Shown here in pieces: positions 9,173 through 16,558 of a stretch of DNA of 64,000 nt; positions within the stretch are counted from its first letter, which is position 1, and each line of letters starts with the position of its first letter. Made by a program: the position numbers and the translations under genes. Below the pieces are notes generated by a model, which saw only the letters and a program-made list of their open reading frames with translations, was not told where the DNA came from and did not search any database. Source of the DNA: Erythrobacter sp. SCSIO 43205 (lineage in GTDB: Bacteria > Pseudomonadota > Alphaproteobacteria > Sphingomonadales > Sphingomonadaceae); NCBI RefSeq assembly GCF_019904235.1, contig NZ_CP063202.1:434001-498000 (forward strand), in the 5' to 3' direction.

Positions 9173-9270
9173 GCCGTTATTTGACGGCTCACAAAATGCC
9201 CGCCTGGAAGCGGGTCGGACATTGGAGAGGGTGTCCGATATAGGCGGCGGGTTTTCCCGCCGCCTTTTTT
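9173..9270 (+). ncRNA. Candidate structured RNA or 3' UTR with four tandem hairpins
   Basis: Downstream of the M23 gene four hairpins follow one another: gccgt/acggc (9173-9188), cccgc/gcggg with loop CTGGAA (9199-9214), a seven-pair tcggaca/tgtccga stem with loop TTGGAGAGGG (9215-9238), and the GC-rich terminator (9243-9264). Two apical loops expose GGA. This is more structure than a simple terminator needs. It could be a small RNA processed from the 3' end of the mRNA or made from its own promoter, though no promoter was recognised. It matches no RNA family that I know. Confidence 0.4.
9243..9270 (+). terminator. Strong intrinsic terminator after the M23 gene
   Basis: A nine-pair GC-rich hairpin (ggcggcggg, loop tttt, cccgccgcc) is followed at once by six T residues. 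It is the clearest rho-independent terminator in the window. Confidence 0.9.
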
Positions 9271-9420
9271 GTGCGCATCCCTGAGTCGGAAACGCTTGAA
9301 GTGCAGGCGCATCACGATTTCTCCCACAAATCGCTTGAGCAGCGCGAGTAGCTCGTTAGGTTGCACTAAGAGACTGTTCGAAGATCTGATGGCTTTCGAG
9401 CAGCGAGGGAGAGAAAATCA

Positions 9421-10959
9421 ATGAGCTTGCATCCGATCGCCCATGCGGCGACGCGCCCGGACCACCCCGCCGTCATCATGGCTGGCAGCGGTGCGCAAAT
9501 GACCTTCAAGGAAATGGACGAGGCCTCCAATCGCTTTGCGCATCTGTTGCGCGCGCGCGGATTTGGCGAGGCTGATGCTTTCGGGGTCCTTCTTGAAAAC
9601 CGCATGGAGTATTTCACTCTCATCTGGGGCTCGCAGCGCTGCGGGGCGATGCTGGTGCCTATCTCAACACGCCTGACCGCGCCTGAAATCTCCTATATTC
9701 TGCGCGATTCGCAGGCGAAGTTGCTGATCACGTCGCCAGCCTATGCCGATGTGGTCGAGGGTATACGCGCCGAGCTTCCCGAGCTTGAAATCCTCGTGAC
9801 GCGAAGCGGGGGCGCGGACGATTTCGAGGCGGCCTTGAGTGAGCATTCGCCAGAAGCGGTCGCTGATCCGACACCGGGCCGCGTGATGCTCTATTCTTCG
9901 GGCACCACGGGGCGGCCCAAAGGCGTGCGCCCGCCGCCACCTGCTGATCCCGATGTGCAAGCGCCTGTCCCACTGATGGGGCTGGCGACGATGGGGGCTG
10001 GGATGCCGGCCGATGGTTCGATGGTCTATCTGTGTCCCGCCCCGCTTTATCACGCAGCGCCTATCGGATGGGCCTCGACCGTCCAGCGCCTTGGCGGGAC
10101 GGTTGTGGTGATGGAGAAGTTCGATCCCGAAGATGCTCTGGCCGCGATTGAGAAATACAAGATCACCGACAGCCAGTGGGTGCCCACCCATTTCGTGCGC
10201 TTCCTGAAACTCGATGAGGAGGCGCGGGGTCGCTACGATCTCTCCAGCCACCAGCGCGCGCTTCATGCAGCAGCTCCCTGCCCTGTTCCCATCAAGCACG
10301 AGATGATCGAATGGTGGGGACCGATCATCAACGAATATTACGCAGGGTCTGAAGGCATCGGCATGACGCTGGTGAAGTCGGAAGAATGGCTCCAGCATCC
10401 CGGCACCGTGGGCGTTCCGATCTATGGCAAGCTCCACATTTGCGGCCCAGATGGCGAGGAAGTGCCAGCGGGCACAGACGGGCTCATCTATTTCGAGAAC
10501 GACATCTTGCCGACCTATCACAACGATCCTGAGAAAACGAAGGAATCGATGCACCCCAAAGGCTGGATGACGCTTGGCGACATTGGCCATGTGAACGAGG
10601 CAGGCTACCTCTTTCTTACCGATCGCAAGAGCCACATGATCATCTCTGGCGGGGTCAATATCTATCCGCAGGAGATCGAGAACCTCCTCGTCACGCACGA
10701 CAAGATCATGGATGCAGCCGTCATCGGCGCGCCGTGCCCTGAGCTTGGCGAGAAGGTAGTCGCAGTGGTCCAGCCCATGGATATGGCCGATGCGGGCGAA
10801 GCGTTTGAGGCGGAGCTGCGAGACTTCCTTGCGCCTAACTTGGCCCGCATAAAGATGCCGAAGCAATTCGACTTTCGCCCCGATCTGCCCCGCGAGGCCA
10901 ATGGCAAGCTCTACAAGCGCGAGCTGCGCGATGAGTACGCCGCCAAGGCGCAAGGGTAA
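9421..10959 (+). CDS. Acyl-CoA synthetase, AMP-forming (FadD-like)
   Basis: It activates a carboxylic acid to its CoA thioester through an acyl-adenylate. This 512-residue ANL-superfamily enzyme has the P-loop motif YSSGTTGRPKGV at 158-169, the aromatic-rich NEYYAGSEG region, the adenosine-binding GWMTLGDIG, the hinge TDRKSHMIISGGVNIYP and the catalytic lysine in ANGKLYKREL (Lys496). The start ATG has a GAGGGAGAG Shine-Dalgarno. A cytochrome P450 begins three bases after the stop, so the pair is translationally linked and probably degrades one substrate, such as a fatty, terpenoid or steroid side-chain acid. The exact acid cannot be read from the sequence. Confidence 0.92.
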   Translation: MSLHPIAHAATRPDHPAVIMAGSGAQMTFKEMDEASNRFAHLLRARGFGEADAFGVLLENRMEYFTLIWGSQRCGAMLVPISTRLTAPEISYILRDSQAKLLITSPAYADVVEGIRAELPELEILVTRSGGADDFEAALSEHSPEAVADPTPGRVMLYSSGTTGRPKGVRPPPPADPDVQAPVPLMGLATMGAGMPADGSMVYLCPAPLYHAAPIGWASTVQRLGGTVVVMEKFDPEDALAAIEKYKITDSQWVPTHFVRFLKLDEEARGRYDLSSHQRALHAAAPCPVPIKHEMIEWWGPIINEYYAGSEGIGMTLVKSEEWLQHPGTVGVPIYGKLHICGPDGEEVPAGTDGLIYFENDILPTYHNDPEKTKESMHPKGWMTLGDIGHVNEAGYLFLTDRKSHMIISGGVNIYPQEIENLLVTHDKIMDAAVIGAPCPELGEKVVAVVQPMDMADAGEAFEAELRDFLAPNLARIKMPKQFDFRPDLPREANGKLYKRELRDEYAAKAQG

Positions 10960-10962
10960 GCC

Positions 10963-12252
10963 ATGGCCGCTCCTGCTATCCTGCCAGAGGACATCGCCCG
11001 CGAGGTCATCGCTCCCACCAGCTACGGTGAGTGGAACGGCATTCTCGATACCTTCGATACCTTGCGCGAAACTACGCCGGTCGCCAAGGTGGTGGCGGAG
11101 GACGACAGCTTTGAACCCTTCTGGCTCATCACCCGCTATGACGACGTGATGCGCATCTCGAAGGACAACAAGACCTTCCTCAACAACCCCAAGCCCGTCG
11201 TCTTCGCAACCAGAGAGGCGACCGCTTTCTCGCAAGCTGCGACCGGCTCCAATATGCTTGTCGACAGCCTCGTGGTCTTCGATGCGCCGGTCCATCCCAA
11301 GTATCGCAAGCTTACCATGGACTGGTTCATGCCGCGCAACCTTGCAAAGATCGAAGCCGAGATCCGCGCGCTTGCACACCGCACCATCGACAAGATGATC
11401 GAAGCCGGACCCGAGGTCGACTTTGTCAAGCTCGTCTCCGGCCCCTATCCCTTGCACGTTGTCATGCAGATCCTCGGCGTTCCCGAAGAGGACGAGCCGC
11501 GTATGCTGATGCTTACCCAGCAGATGTTCGGTGGTCAGGATGCAGACCTCTCAGGCACAGGGATGGAGAATATGTCGCCAGAGCAGGTGCTCCAACTGGT
11601 CGCAGGCGCGGTGAAGAGCTTTGAGGACTACTTCGCTGCCCTCGCCGAAGACCGCCGCGCCAACCCCACCGATGATGTCGCCAGCGTTATCGCCAATGCG
11701 CTTGTCGATGGGGAACCGCTGCCGCCGCGTGACCTTGCAGGCTATTATATCATCGTTGCGACAGCAGGGCATGACACCACCAGCGCGTCCACCGCAGGCG
11801 CGATGATGGCTCTGGCCAATGATCCGGAGCAATGGGCGCGGGTCAAGGCCGACCGCTCGCTGCTTCCCGGCATTGTTGAAGAGGCGATCCGCTGGACCAG
11901 CCCCGTGCAGCACTTCATGCGCACCGCTGCTGAAGACGTTGAGATCGGCGGGCAAGAGATCAAGGCGGGCGACTGGATGATGATCAACTATGTCGCGGCC
12001 AATCATGACCCGGCCCAGTTCGACAATCCGCGCAAGTTTGATGCGGCCCGCTCGCCCAATCGTCACCTCGCCTTTGGAGCAGGAGCGCATCAATGCCTGG
12101 GCCTGCACTTGGCGCGGCTTGAGATGCGGCTCTTGTTCGAAGCACTGCTCGACCGGATCGAGGCGGTCGAGCCAGCGGGTGAGGCCAAGCGGTCGAACTC
12201 AACCTTTGTCGGCGGATTGAAGACGCTGCCCTTGAGAATAACACCGGCTTAG
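10963..12252 (+). CDS. Cytochrome P450
   Basis: Soluble bacterial heme mono-oxygenase of 429 residues. Diagnostic sites are all intact: the I-helix oxygen-activation motif AGHDTTS (268-274), the K-helix ExxR as EAIR (307-310), and the heme-ligand loop FGAGAHQCLG with Cys378. There is no membrane anchor. It follows the acyl-CoA synthetase by three bases. No ferredoxin or ferredoxin reductase gene is nearby, so electrons must come from a partner encoded elsewhere. Sequence style recalls the CYP108 and steroid or terpene hydroxylase groups of sphingomonads and actinobacteria, but subfamily assignment would need alignment. Confidence 0.93.
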   Translation: MAAPAILPEDIAREVIAPTSYGEWNGILDTFDTLRETTPVAKVVAEDDSFEPFWLITRYDDVMRISKDNKTFLNNPKPVVFATREATAFSQAATGSNMLVDSLVVFDAPVHPKYRKLTMDWFMPRNLAKIEAEIRALAHRTIDKMIEAGPEVDFVKLVSGPYPLHVVMQILGVPEEDEPRMLMLTQQMFGGQDADLSGTGMENMSPEQVLQLVAGAVKSFEDYFAALAEDRRANPTDDVASVIANALVDGEPLPPRDLAGYYIIVATAGHDTTSASTAGAMMALANDPEQWARVKADRSLLPGIVEEAIRWTSPVQHFMRTAAEDVEIGGQEIKAGDWMMINYVAANHDPAQFDNPRKFDAARSPNRHLAFGAGAHQCLGLHLARLEMRLLFEALLDRIEAVEPAGEAKRSNSTFVGGLKTLPLRITPA

Positions 12253-12609
12253 AATGGGCGGCGGCCCAAGGGTTAGTTGATAAAACACTTCCCTGAGCGG
12301 GGAGTGGTCAAAACCATCAACCAAGCGCTCTGCTTACGCCGTGTAGGAAATATCGGCACTATTCGCTGAAATTAAGAGTCTTATATGGCGACACATTCGC
12401 AATAATTCAAGGTTGCGCGCGAAATATATTTTCACCTCGCGAATTATTGAAACAACATATCCGATTTTGCTGTCCTTTTCGGGCAGTATCTGTTAATACA
12501 GCATTCATGGGATCAAGTTGGAAACGTGCCACTTTTTGTGAAGGTGGAGGCGTTTTGGGAGAGCTGGACTTCACCAAAACAACCTCCCTTTATGAAAGGA
12601 GGTGAGTTC
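12253..12609. other. 357-base gap: AT-rich promoter region and structured leader of yqiJ
   Basis: The stretch 12350-12520 is clearly richer in A and T than its surroundings and probably contains the promoter of the yqiJ-flotillin operon. I could not fix a definite -35/-10 pair. The last 65 bases form a structured leader, listed separately. The frame from 12526 (GTG) is open and runs in frame into yqiJ, but has no ribosome site of its own. No other gene is visible. Confidence 0.6.
12546..12603 (+). promoter_or_regulatory. Two-state mRNA leader that can hide the yqiJ Shine-Dalgarno site
   Basis: Three segments compete. The strong ribosome site AAAGGAGGTGA is inside an inverted repeat acctcc (12582-12587) / ggaggt (12598-12603), which would block it. 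The same cctcc can pair with ggagg at 12546-12550, and this alternative stem is extended by gttttgg (12552-12558) with ccaaaac (12574-12580). Folding the upstream stem would free the ribosome site. This is the geometry of a translational attenuator, thermosensor or riboswitch. It is seen directly in the sequence; function is inferred. Confidence 0.5.
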
Positions 12610-13254
12610 ATGACACTACTTGAAGCCCACAATTTGCCTTTTGCAGGCGCGGCCATACTTCTGGTGTTTATCGCTCTTGCTCAAGTCATTGGGATGGGTG
12701 ATATTTTTGACGGTGCAGATGCAGATATCAATCTGGATGGCGACATTCAGGCCGACACCGCTGCGCCCAGCGGGTTCTTCACCGCTTTGATGAGCCTTCT
12801 TGGGGTAGGCCGTGTGCCTTTTCTTATCTGGCTTGCGGTGCTGCTGTTCGCTTTCGCCGCGATCGGTGTTGCGGGTCAGCAAGCGCTGATCGGCACCGTG
12901 GGCGCGCCGCTTCCAGGCTGGCTTGCAGCGATTGCCGCCATGGCTGCTGCGCTTCCCGTGACGGGCGCGCTCTCCCGGCCATTGGCGCGGATCCTTCCGC
13001 AGGATGAAACCAGCGCGGTGGGTCTGGGCAGCCTTGTGCGCCGCGATGCCGAGATTCAGCTTGGGACCGCGAAAGCCGGCTCGCCTGCGCGCGCCAAGGT
13101 GATCGACGCCCATGGCCAGCCTCACTTTGTGATGGTCGAGCCAAACGATCCGGAGGCGACGCTCAAACAGGGCGAAACCGTCATGCTCGTGCGCCGCGAG
13201 GGGGAGACTTTCTTCGGCGTGCAATATGAAAATCCGATGTTGGCGCTGAACTAA
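12610..13254 (+). CDS. yqiJ: YqiJ-like membrane protein with OB-fold (NfeD-type) tail
   Basis: Inner-membrane partner of a flotillin, similar to YqiJ of E. coli (DUF1449). The ATG at 12610 is preceded by a near-perfect Shine-Dalgarno (AAAGGAGGTGA), giving 214 residues. Three hydrophobic segments (about residues 9-28, 75-97 and 102-125) are followed by a soluble C-terminal domain of about 75 residues, rich in beta strands, as in NfeD-like OB folds. An acidic DGADADINLDGD loop sits between helices one and two. A flotillin gene follows 89 bases downstream. In other bacteria such pairs organise ordered membrane domains under membrane stress; that role is by family. The leader suggests translational control. 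Confidence 0.78.
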   Translation: MTLLEAHNLPFAGAAILLVFIALAQVIGMGDIFDGADADINLDGDIQADTAAPSGFFTALMSLLGVGRVPFLIWLAVLLFAFAAIGVAGQQALIGTVGAPLPGWLAAIAAMAAALPVTGALSRPLARILPQDETSAVGLGSLVRRDAEIQLGTAKAGSPARAKVIDAHGQPHFVMVEPNDPEATLKQGETVMLVRREGETFFGVQYENPMLALN

Positions 13255-13343
13255 CGCAGCCAACAAAACCAATCACGCGCGCAGCGGCAGCGACCCCCGC
13301 AATGCCGGCCGCGAGCGCAAAGAACACATGCAATGGAGGGAAT

Positions 13344-15107
13344 ATGGAAAGCCTGATTGAACTCGCGATATGGATCGGCCTCGCCTTCGTGGTGCTGCTC
13401 GTCATCTTTATCGTGCTCACTTCGCTTTATAAGCGCGCGTCGAAGGAAATCGCGTTCGTGCGTACAGGTGTCGGCGGCGAAAAAGTCGTTATGAACGGAG
13501 GCGCGCTCGTGCTCCCCGTTTTCCACGAAACCATGCCGGTCAACATGAACACGCTGGTGCTATCCGTGGTGCGCCGCGATGGCGAAGCGCTTATCACGCT
13601 CGACCGTCTGCGGATCGATGTGAAAGCCGAGTTCTACGTCCGCGTTCGTCCCGATGCAGGCGCAATTGCGATGGCGGCGCAAACGCTTGGCCAACGCACG
13701 ATGCAGCCGGAAATGCTCAAGGATTTGGTCGAAGGCAAGTTCGTCGACGCGCTGCGGTCTGTGGCTGCCGGTATGAGCATGAACGAGCTGCACGAGCAAC
13801 GCGCAGACTTCGTGCAAAAGGTGCAGCAAGTGTCGTCCAATGACCTCGCCATGAACGGTCTGGAGCTCGAATCCGTCTCGCTCACGGGTCTTGATCAGAC
13901 ATCGATTGAACACTTCAACGCCAACAATGCGTTTGACGCTGAGGGTCTGACTAAGCTCACCGAACAGATCGAGGCGCGCAAGAAACTGCGCAACGACATC
14001 GAGCAGGACACCCGCGTTCAGATGGAGACGAAGAACCTTGAAGCCGACCAGCGCTCCTTCGAGATCGGGCGTGACAAGGAATACGCAAGGCTCCAGCAAG
14101 AGCGCGAGGTTGAGGTGCGCCGTGCCTCGCAAGCCTCCGAAATCGCCCGCGAACAGGCAGAGCGTAGCCGCGAAGCTGATGCCGCCCGAATTGAGGCGAA
14201 AAAGCAGGTCGATGCGCAGCAGATTGAAGCCGACCGCCTTGTTGAAGAGGCCCGGATTGACCAGCAACGCGCGCTTGAGATTGCGCGGCAGGAACAGCAG
14301 ATCGCTGTCCAGAACAAATCTCGCGAGGAAAGTCAGGCGAAAGCCGAAGCAGACCACGCGAGGGCTCTGGCGGTGGCAGCAGAAGAGCAGGTTGTGACCT
14401 CGCGGGAGAGCGAAGTCGCAGAGCGTCAAAAGAAGATCGAGCTGATCGAAGCGGCAAAGCAAGCCGAGCGCGATGCAATTTCGATCAAGGTGGAAGCGGA
14501 AGCAGAGAAAGACGCCGCCACCAACCGCGCCGAAGCCTCACGTCTTGAGGCCAAGGGTGAAGCGGATGCCGAAATCCTTCGCGCCGAAGCAGACCGTGTG
14601 CGCTTTGAAGTCGAAGCGGCTGGTCAACGCGCGGTCAACGAGGCGGCCAACATCCTCTCGATGGATCAGATCAGCCTGCAAACCAAAATGGCGCTGCTTA
14701 AGGTTCTGCCAGAGGTTATTCGCGAAAGCGCCAAGCCGATGGAAGCCATCGATTCGATCAAGATCGTTCAGGTCGACGGGCTTACGCAGAAAGGTGGCGG
14801 GTCTTCGGGTGCGTCGGCTGGTTCCGGTGCCAATGGATCAGGGGGCTCTGGCAACCTCGCGAACGACGCGGTTTCAGCAGCATTGGCCTATCGCGCTCAG
14901 GCACCCGTGCTTGATGGATTGATGAAAGAGCTTGGCCTTGATGGCTCATCGCTGGGGAGCCTTGCACAAGGTGCGGCGGCGGAAGTCGCTCCTGCCAATG
15001 ATGGCGATGAAGGGAAGTCTTTGGCCGAAATCATGACCGATGTCGCAGAGCAGGTCGAAGATGCCGAAGAACGCCTCGGCGGCGCAGAAGGCGAAGCGGC
15101 CGAGTAA
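13344..15107 (+). CDS. Flotillin family protein
   Basis: Membrane scaffold protein of the SPFH/flotillin group (YqiK/FloT type). An N-terminal transmembrane helix (about residues 4-28) is followed by the SPFH (band 7) domain to about residue 200. A long Ala/Glu-rich coiled coil reaches about 430, with many EA and AEA repeats (for example EAEAEKDAATNRAEASRLEA). A glycine/serine-rich linker and an acidic tail end the chain. The ATG at 13344 has GGAGGGA four bases upstream; 587 residues is within the family's range. It follows yqiJ, the usual partner gene. The protein should oligomerise at the inner membrane and mark detergent-resistant membrane patches. Confidence 0.9.
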   Translation: MESLIELAIWIGLAFVVLLVIFIVLTSLYKRASKEIAFVRTGVGGEKVVMNGGALVLPVFHETMPVNMNTLVLSVVRRDGEALITLDRLRIDVKAEFYVRVRPDAGAIAMAAQTLGQRTMQPEMLKDLVEGKFVDALRSVAAGMSMNELHEQRADFVQKVQQVSSNDLAMNGLELESVSLTGLDQTSIEHFNANNAFDAEGLTKLTEQIEARKKLRNDIEQDTRVQMETKNLEADQRSFEIGRDKEYARLQQEREVEVRRASQASEIAREQAERSREADAARIEAKKQVDAQQIEADRLVEEARIDQQRALEIARQEQQIAVQNKSREESQAKAEADHARALAVAAEEQVVTSRESEVAERQKKIELIEAAKQAERDAISIKVEAEAEKDAATNRAEASRLEAKGEADAEILRAEADRVRFEVEAAGQRAVNEAANILSMDQISLQTKMALLKVLPEVIRESAKPMEAIDSIKIVQVDGLTQKGGGSSGASAGSGANGSGGSGNLANDAVSAALAYRAQAPVLDGLMKELGLDGSSLGSLAQGAAAEVAPANDGDEGKSLAEIMTDVAEQVEDAEERLGGAEGEAAE

Positions 15108-15118
15108 GCCACAACCGT

Positions 15119-15142
15119 CACCCCGGCCCACGAGCCGGGGTG
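15119..15142. repeat. Palindromic intergenic repeat, caccccggc type
   Basis: A nine-pair inverted repeat (caccccggc, loop ccacga, gccggggtg) directly after the flotillin gene. No T tract follows, so it is not a classical terminator. It resembles the short GC-rich palindromes that are scattered between genes in many alphaproteobacteria, and its gtcacccc edge is shared with the element at 45275-45357. Confidence 0.55.
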
Positions 15143-15261
15143 GGGGTCACTTGACTGTCGTTACTTGAATATTCGTGTATAGAACACTCGTATTATTCAT
15201 CTTTTTGGCAGCTTTTCTATTTTCGCAGTGGGCAGGAAAGTCCCAGAAACGTACAGAAAGT

Positions 15262-15432
15262 ATGAATAACGAAAACATTATCGAACTTAACATCGATGAA
15301 ATTGAAAATGTTGCAGGCGGCCCTCTTCCCGTGGCCGCGTACTATGCGATCATCGCTGCCAGTGGCTTCGTAACTGGTGGAGCCGTTGGCTACGGGATGC
15401 TGATGATCGCTGAAAACATGGCACATCCTTAA
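15262..15432 (+). CDS. Double-glycine-leader peptide, bacteriocin-like precursor
   Basis: A 56-residue peptide starting MNNENIIELNIDEIENVAGG. This 20-residue leader fits the class II bacteriocin/microcin consensus: Leu at -12, Glu at -8, Ile at -7, Val at -4 and Gly-Gly at -2/-1. The predicted 36-residue core (from PLPVAAYYAII) is hydrophobic, without cysteine, and has GxxxG-type spacing in GFVTGGAVGYGM, as in helix-forming pore bacteriocins. No lantibiotic-type modifying enzyme or C39 peptidase transporter is in the window. The frame is open upstream to a GTG at 15175, which would add a hydrophobic 29-residue segment; the leader match favours the ATG at 15262. The Shine-Dalgarno is weak. Confidence 0.6.
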   Translation: MNNENIIELNIDEIENVAGGPLPVAAYYAIIAASGFVTGGAVGYGMLMIAENMAHP

Positions 15433-15459
15433 GGGATAAACCGGAGACAAGGGCTGATC

Positions 15460-15555
15460 ATGTCCACAAATCCAGAATTGAAAATCTTCGCCCTATTTTT
15501 CACTTTGGGGCTCTTTTCTGTCATAGCCGCTTACGGTTTGGCGAACAGCTTCTAG
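15460..15555 (+). CDS. 31-aa single-helix membrane protein next to the GG-leader peptide
   Basis: A tiny frame, ATG to TAG, encoding MSTNPELKIFALFFTLGLFS followed by VIAAYGLANSF. It is a short polar N-terminus plus one hydrophobic helix. A GGAG ribosome site lies 14 bases upstream. It begins 27 bases after the GG-leader gene, in the same direction, and both are more AT-rich than their neighbours. By position it could be an immunity peptide, a second bacteriocin component without leader, or an unrelated small membrane protein. Its stop overlaps the galU stop on the other strand by four bases (ctag). Confidence 0.45.
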   Translation: MSTNPELKIFALFFTLGLFSVIAAYGLANSF

Positions 15556-16430
15556 CGCAACAACCGCTCAGCCATTGCGCGCACCTCGGCGCCCATGTCC
15601 TCACGCTCCAGCGCCAGCGCTAAAGTCGCCTCGACAAAGCCAAGCTTGCTGCCACAATCGTAGCGATTGCCGTCAAAGGTCACTGCGTGGAAGGGCTGAT
15701 CGCCGATCATCTTGGCCATCGCGTCGGTGAGCTGAATTTCGCCGCCTGCGCCTTTGCCTTGCGTCTCCAAAGTGCGCATGACTTCGGGCTGAAGGATGTA
15801 GCGGCCTGAGATGATCTTGTTCGAGGGAGCCTCGGCAACCGAGGGCTTCTCGACAAGGCCTGTGACCTCGGTCAAAGCGCCGTTCTCAGCGCCCGGTTTG
15901 ATAACGCCGTAGCTGGAAACCTCCTCCATCGGCACTTCGAGAACGCTGATCAGATTGCCGCCCACCTCTTCATAGGCATCGACCATCTGCTTCATGCAGC
16001 CGGTCCCGCCTTGTTTGCCGATCATCAGCTCATCGGGGAGGAAGATTGCAAACGGCTCATCCCCCACAATCGCGCGCGCGCACCAGATTGCGTGGCCAAG
16101 GCCCATGGGCACTTGCTGGCGTACGGTGATGATGTCGCCCGGCGTTGCTCTGGTCGGCTCTAAAACGCCCATATCCTTGCCACGCGCGCTCATCGTGTCT
16201 TCGAGCTCGTATGCGACATCAAAGTGCTCAACGATAGCGGTCTTGCCTCTGCCAGTGACAAAGATCATCTGCTCGATCCCCGCCTCGCGCGCTTCGTCGA
16301 CGGCATATTGGATCAGCGGGCGGTCAACGATGGGGAGCAGTTCCTTGGGGATCGCCTTGGTCGCAGGCAAAAAGCGCGTGCCCAGTCCCGCCACGGGAAA
16401 GACGGCTTTCTTGATCGGTTTCTGGCTCAT
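15552..16430 (-). CDS. galU: UTP-glucose-1-phosphate uridylyltransferase
   Basis: It makes UDP-glucose from UTP and glucose-1-phosphate, a precursor for exopolysaccharide, LPS core and other glycans. The 292-residue protein has the nucleotidyltransferase signature AGLGTRFLPATKAIPKE at residues 14-30, the VDRPLIQYAVDEA segment, and the sugar-binding block with VEKP and SGRYILQPEV. It is divergent from murA with a 128-base shared upstream region, so two cell-envelope precursor genes face each other. Length is typical. Together with the sugar transferase at 26 kb and the glycan genes at 42-44 kb it would feed surface polysaccharide synthesis. Confidence 0.95.
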   Translation of the reverse strand: MSQKPIKKAVFPVAGLGTRFLPATKAIPKELLPIVDRPLIQYAVDEAREAGIEQMIFVTGRGKTAIVEHFDVAYELEDTMSARGKDMGVLEPTRATPGDIITVRQQVPMGLGHAIWCARAIVGDEPFAIFLPDELMIGKQGGTGCMKQMVDAYEEVGGNLISVLEVPMEEVSSYGVIKPGAENGALTEVTGLVEKPSVAEAPSNKIISGRYILQPEVMRTLETQGKGAGGEIQLTDAMAKMIGDQPFHAVTFDGNRYDCGSKLGFVEATLALALEREDMGAEVRAMAERLLR

Positions 16431-16558
16431 TTGGCGTGTCCCTCAGTCGATTTTATCGTTGGCAATGCCGTGCCCCCTGCGCTGCCTTACGTCAATGCTG
16501 CGGATGGCGAGCGCTTGTTCAGTTGCGCGCTAGCTGAGTTTTGTTAAGGCATTTGTGC

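Noticed and set aside
9664-11457. 597-residue open frame on the minus strand
   Set aside because: It lies opposite the well-supported acyl-CoA synthetase and P450 genes, has no recognisable domain and reflects GC-rich codon bias.
15151-15184. A promoter with ttgact and tatagaa before the GG-leader peptide
   Set aside because: The spacer is 21 bases, longer than functional sigma-70 spacing; another promoter could not be fixed.
15175-15261. Upstream extension of the GG-leader peptide from GTG at 15175, adding a hydrophobic segment
   Set aside because: The ATG at 15262 begins a leader of correct length and pattern, and the GTG has no ribosome site. The extension remains possible but is less likely.
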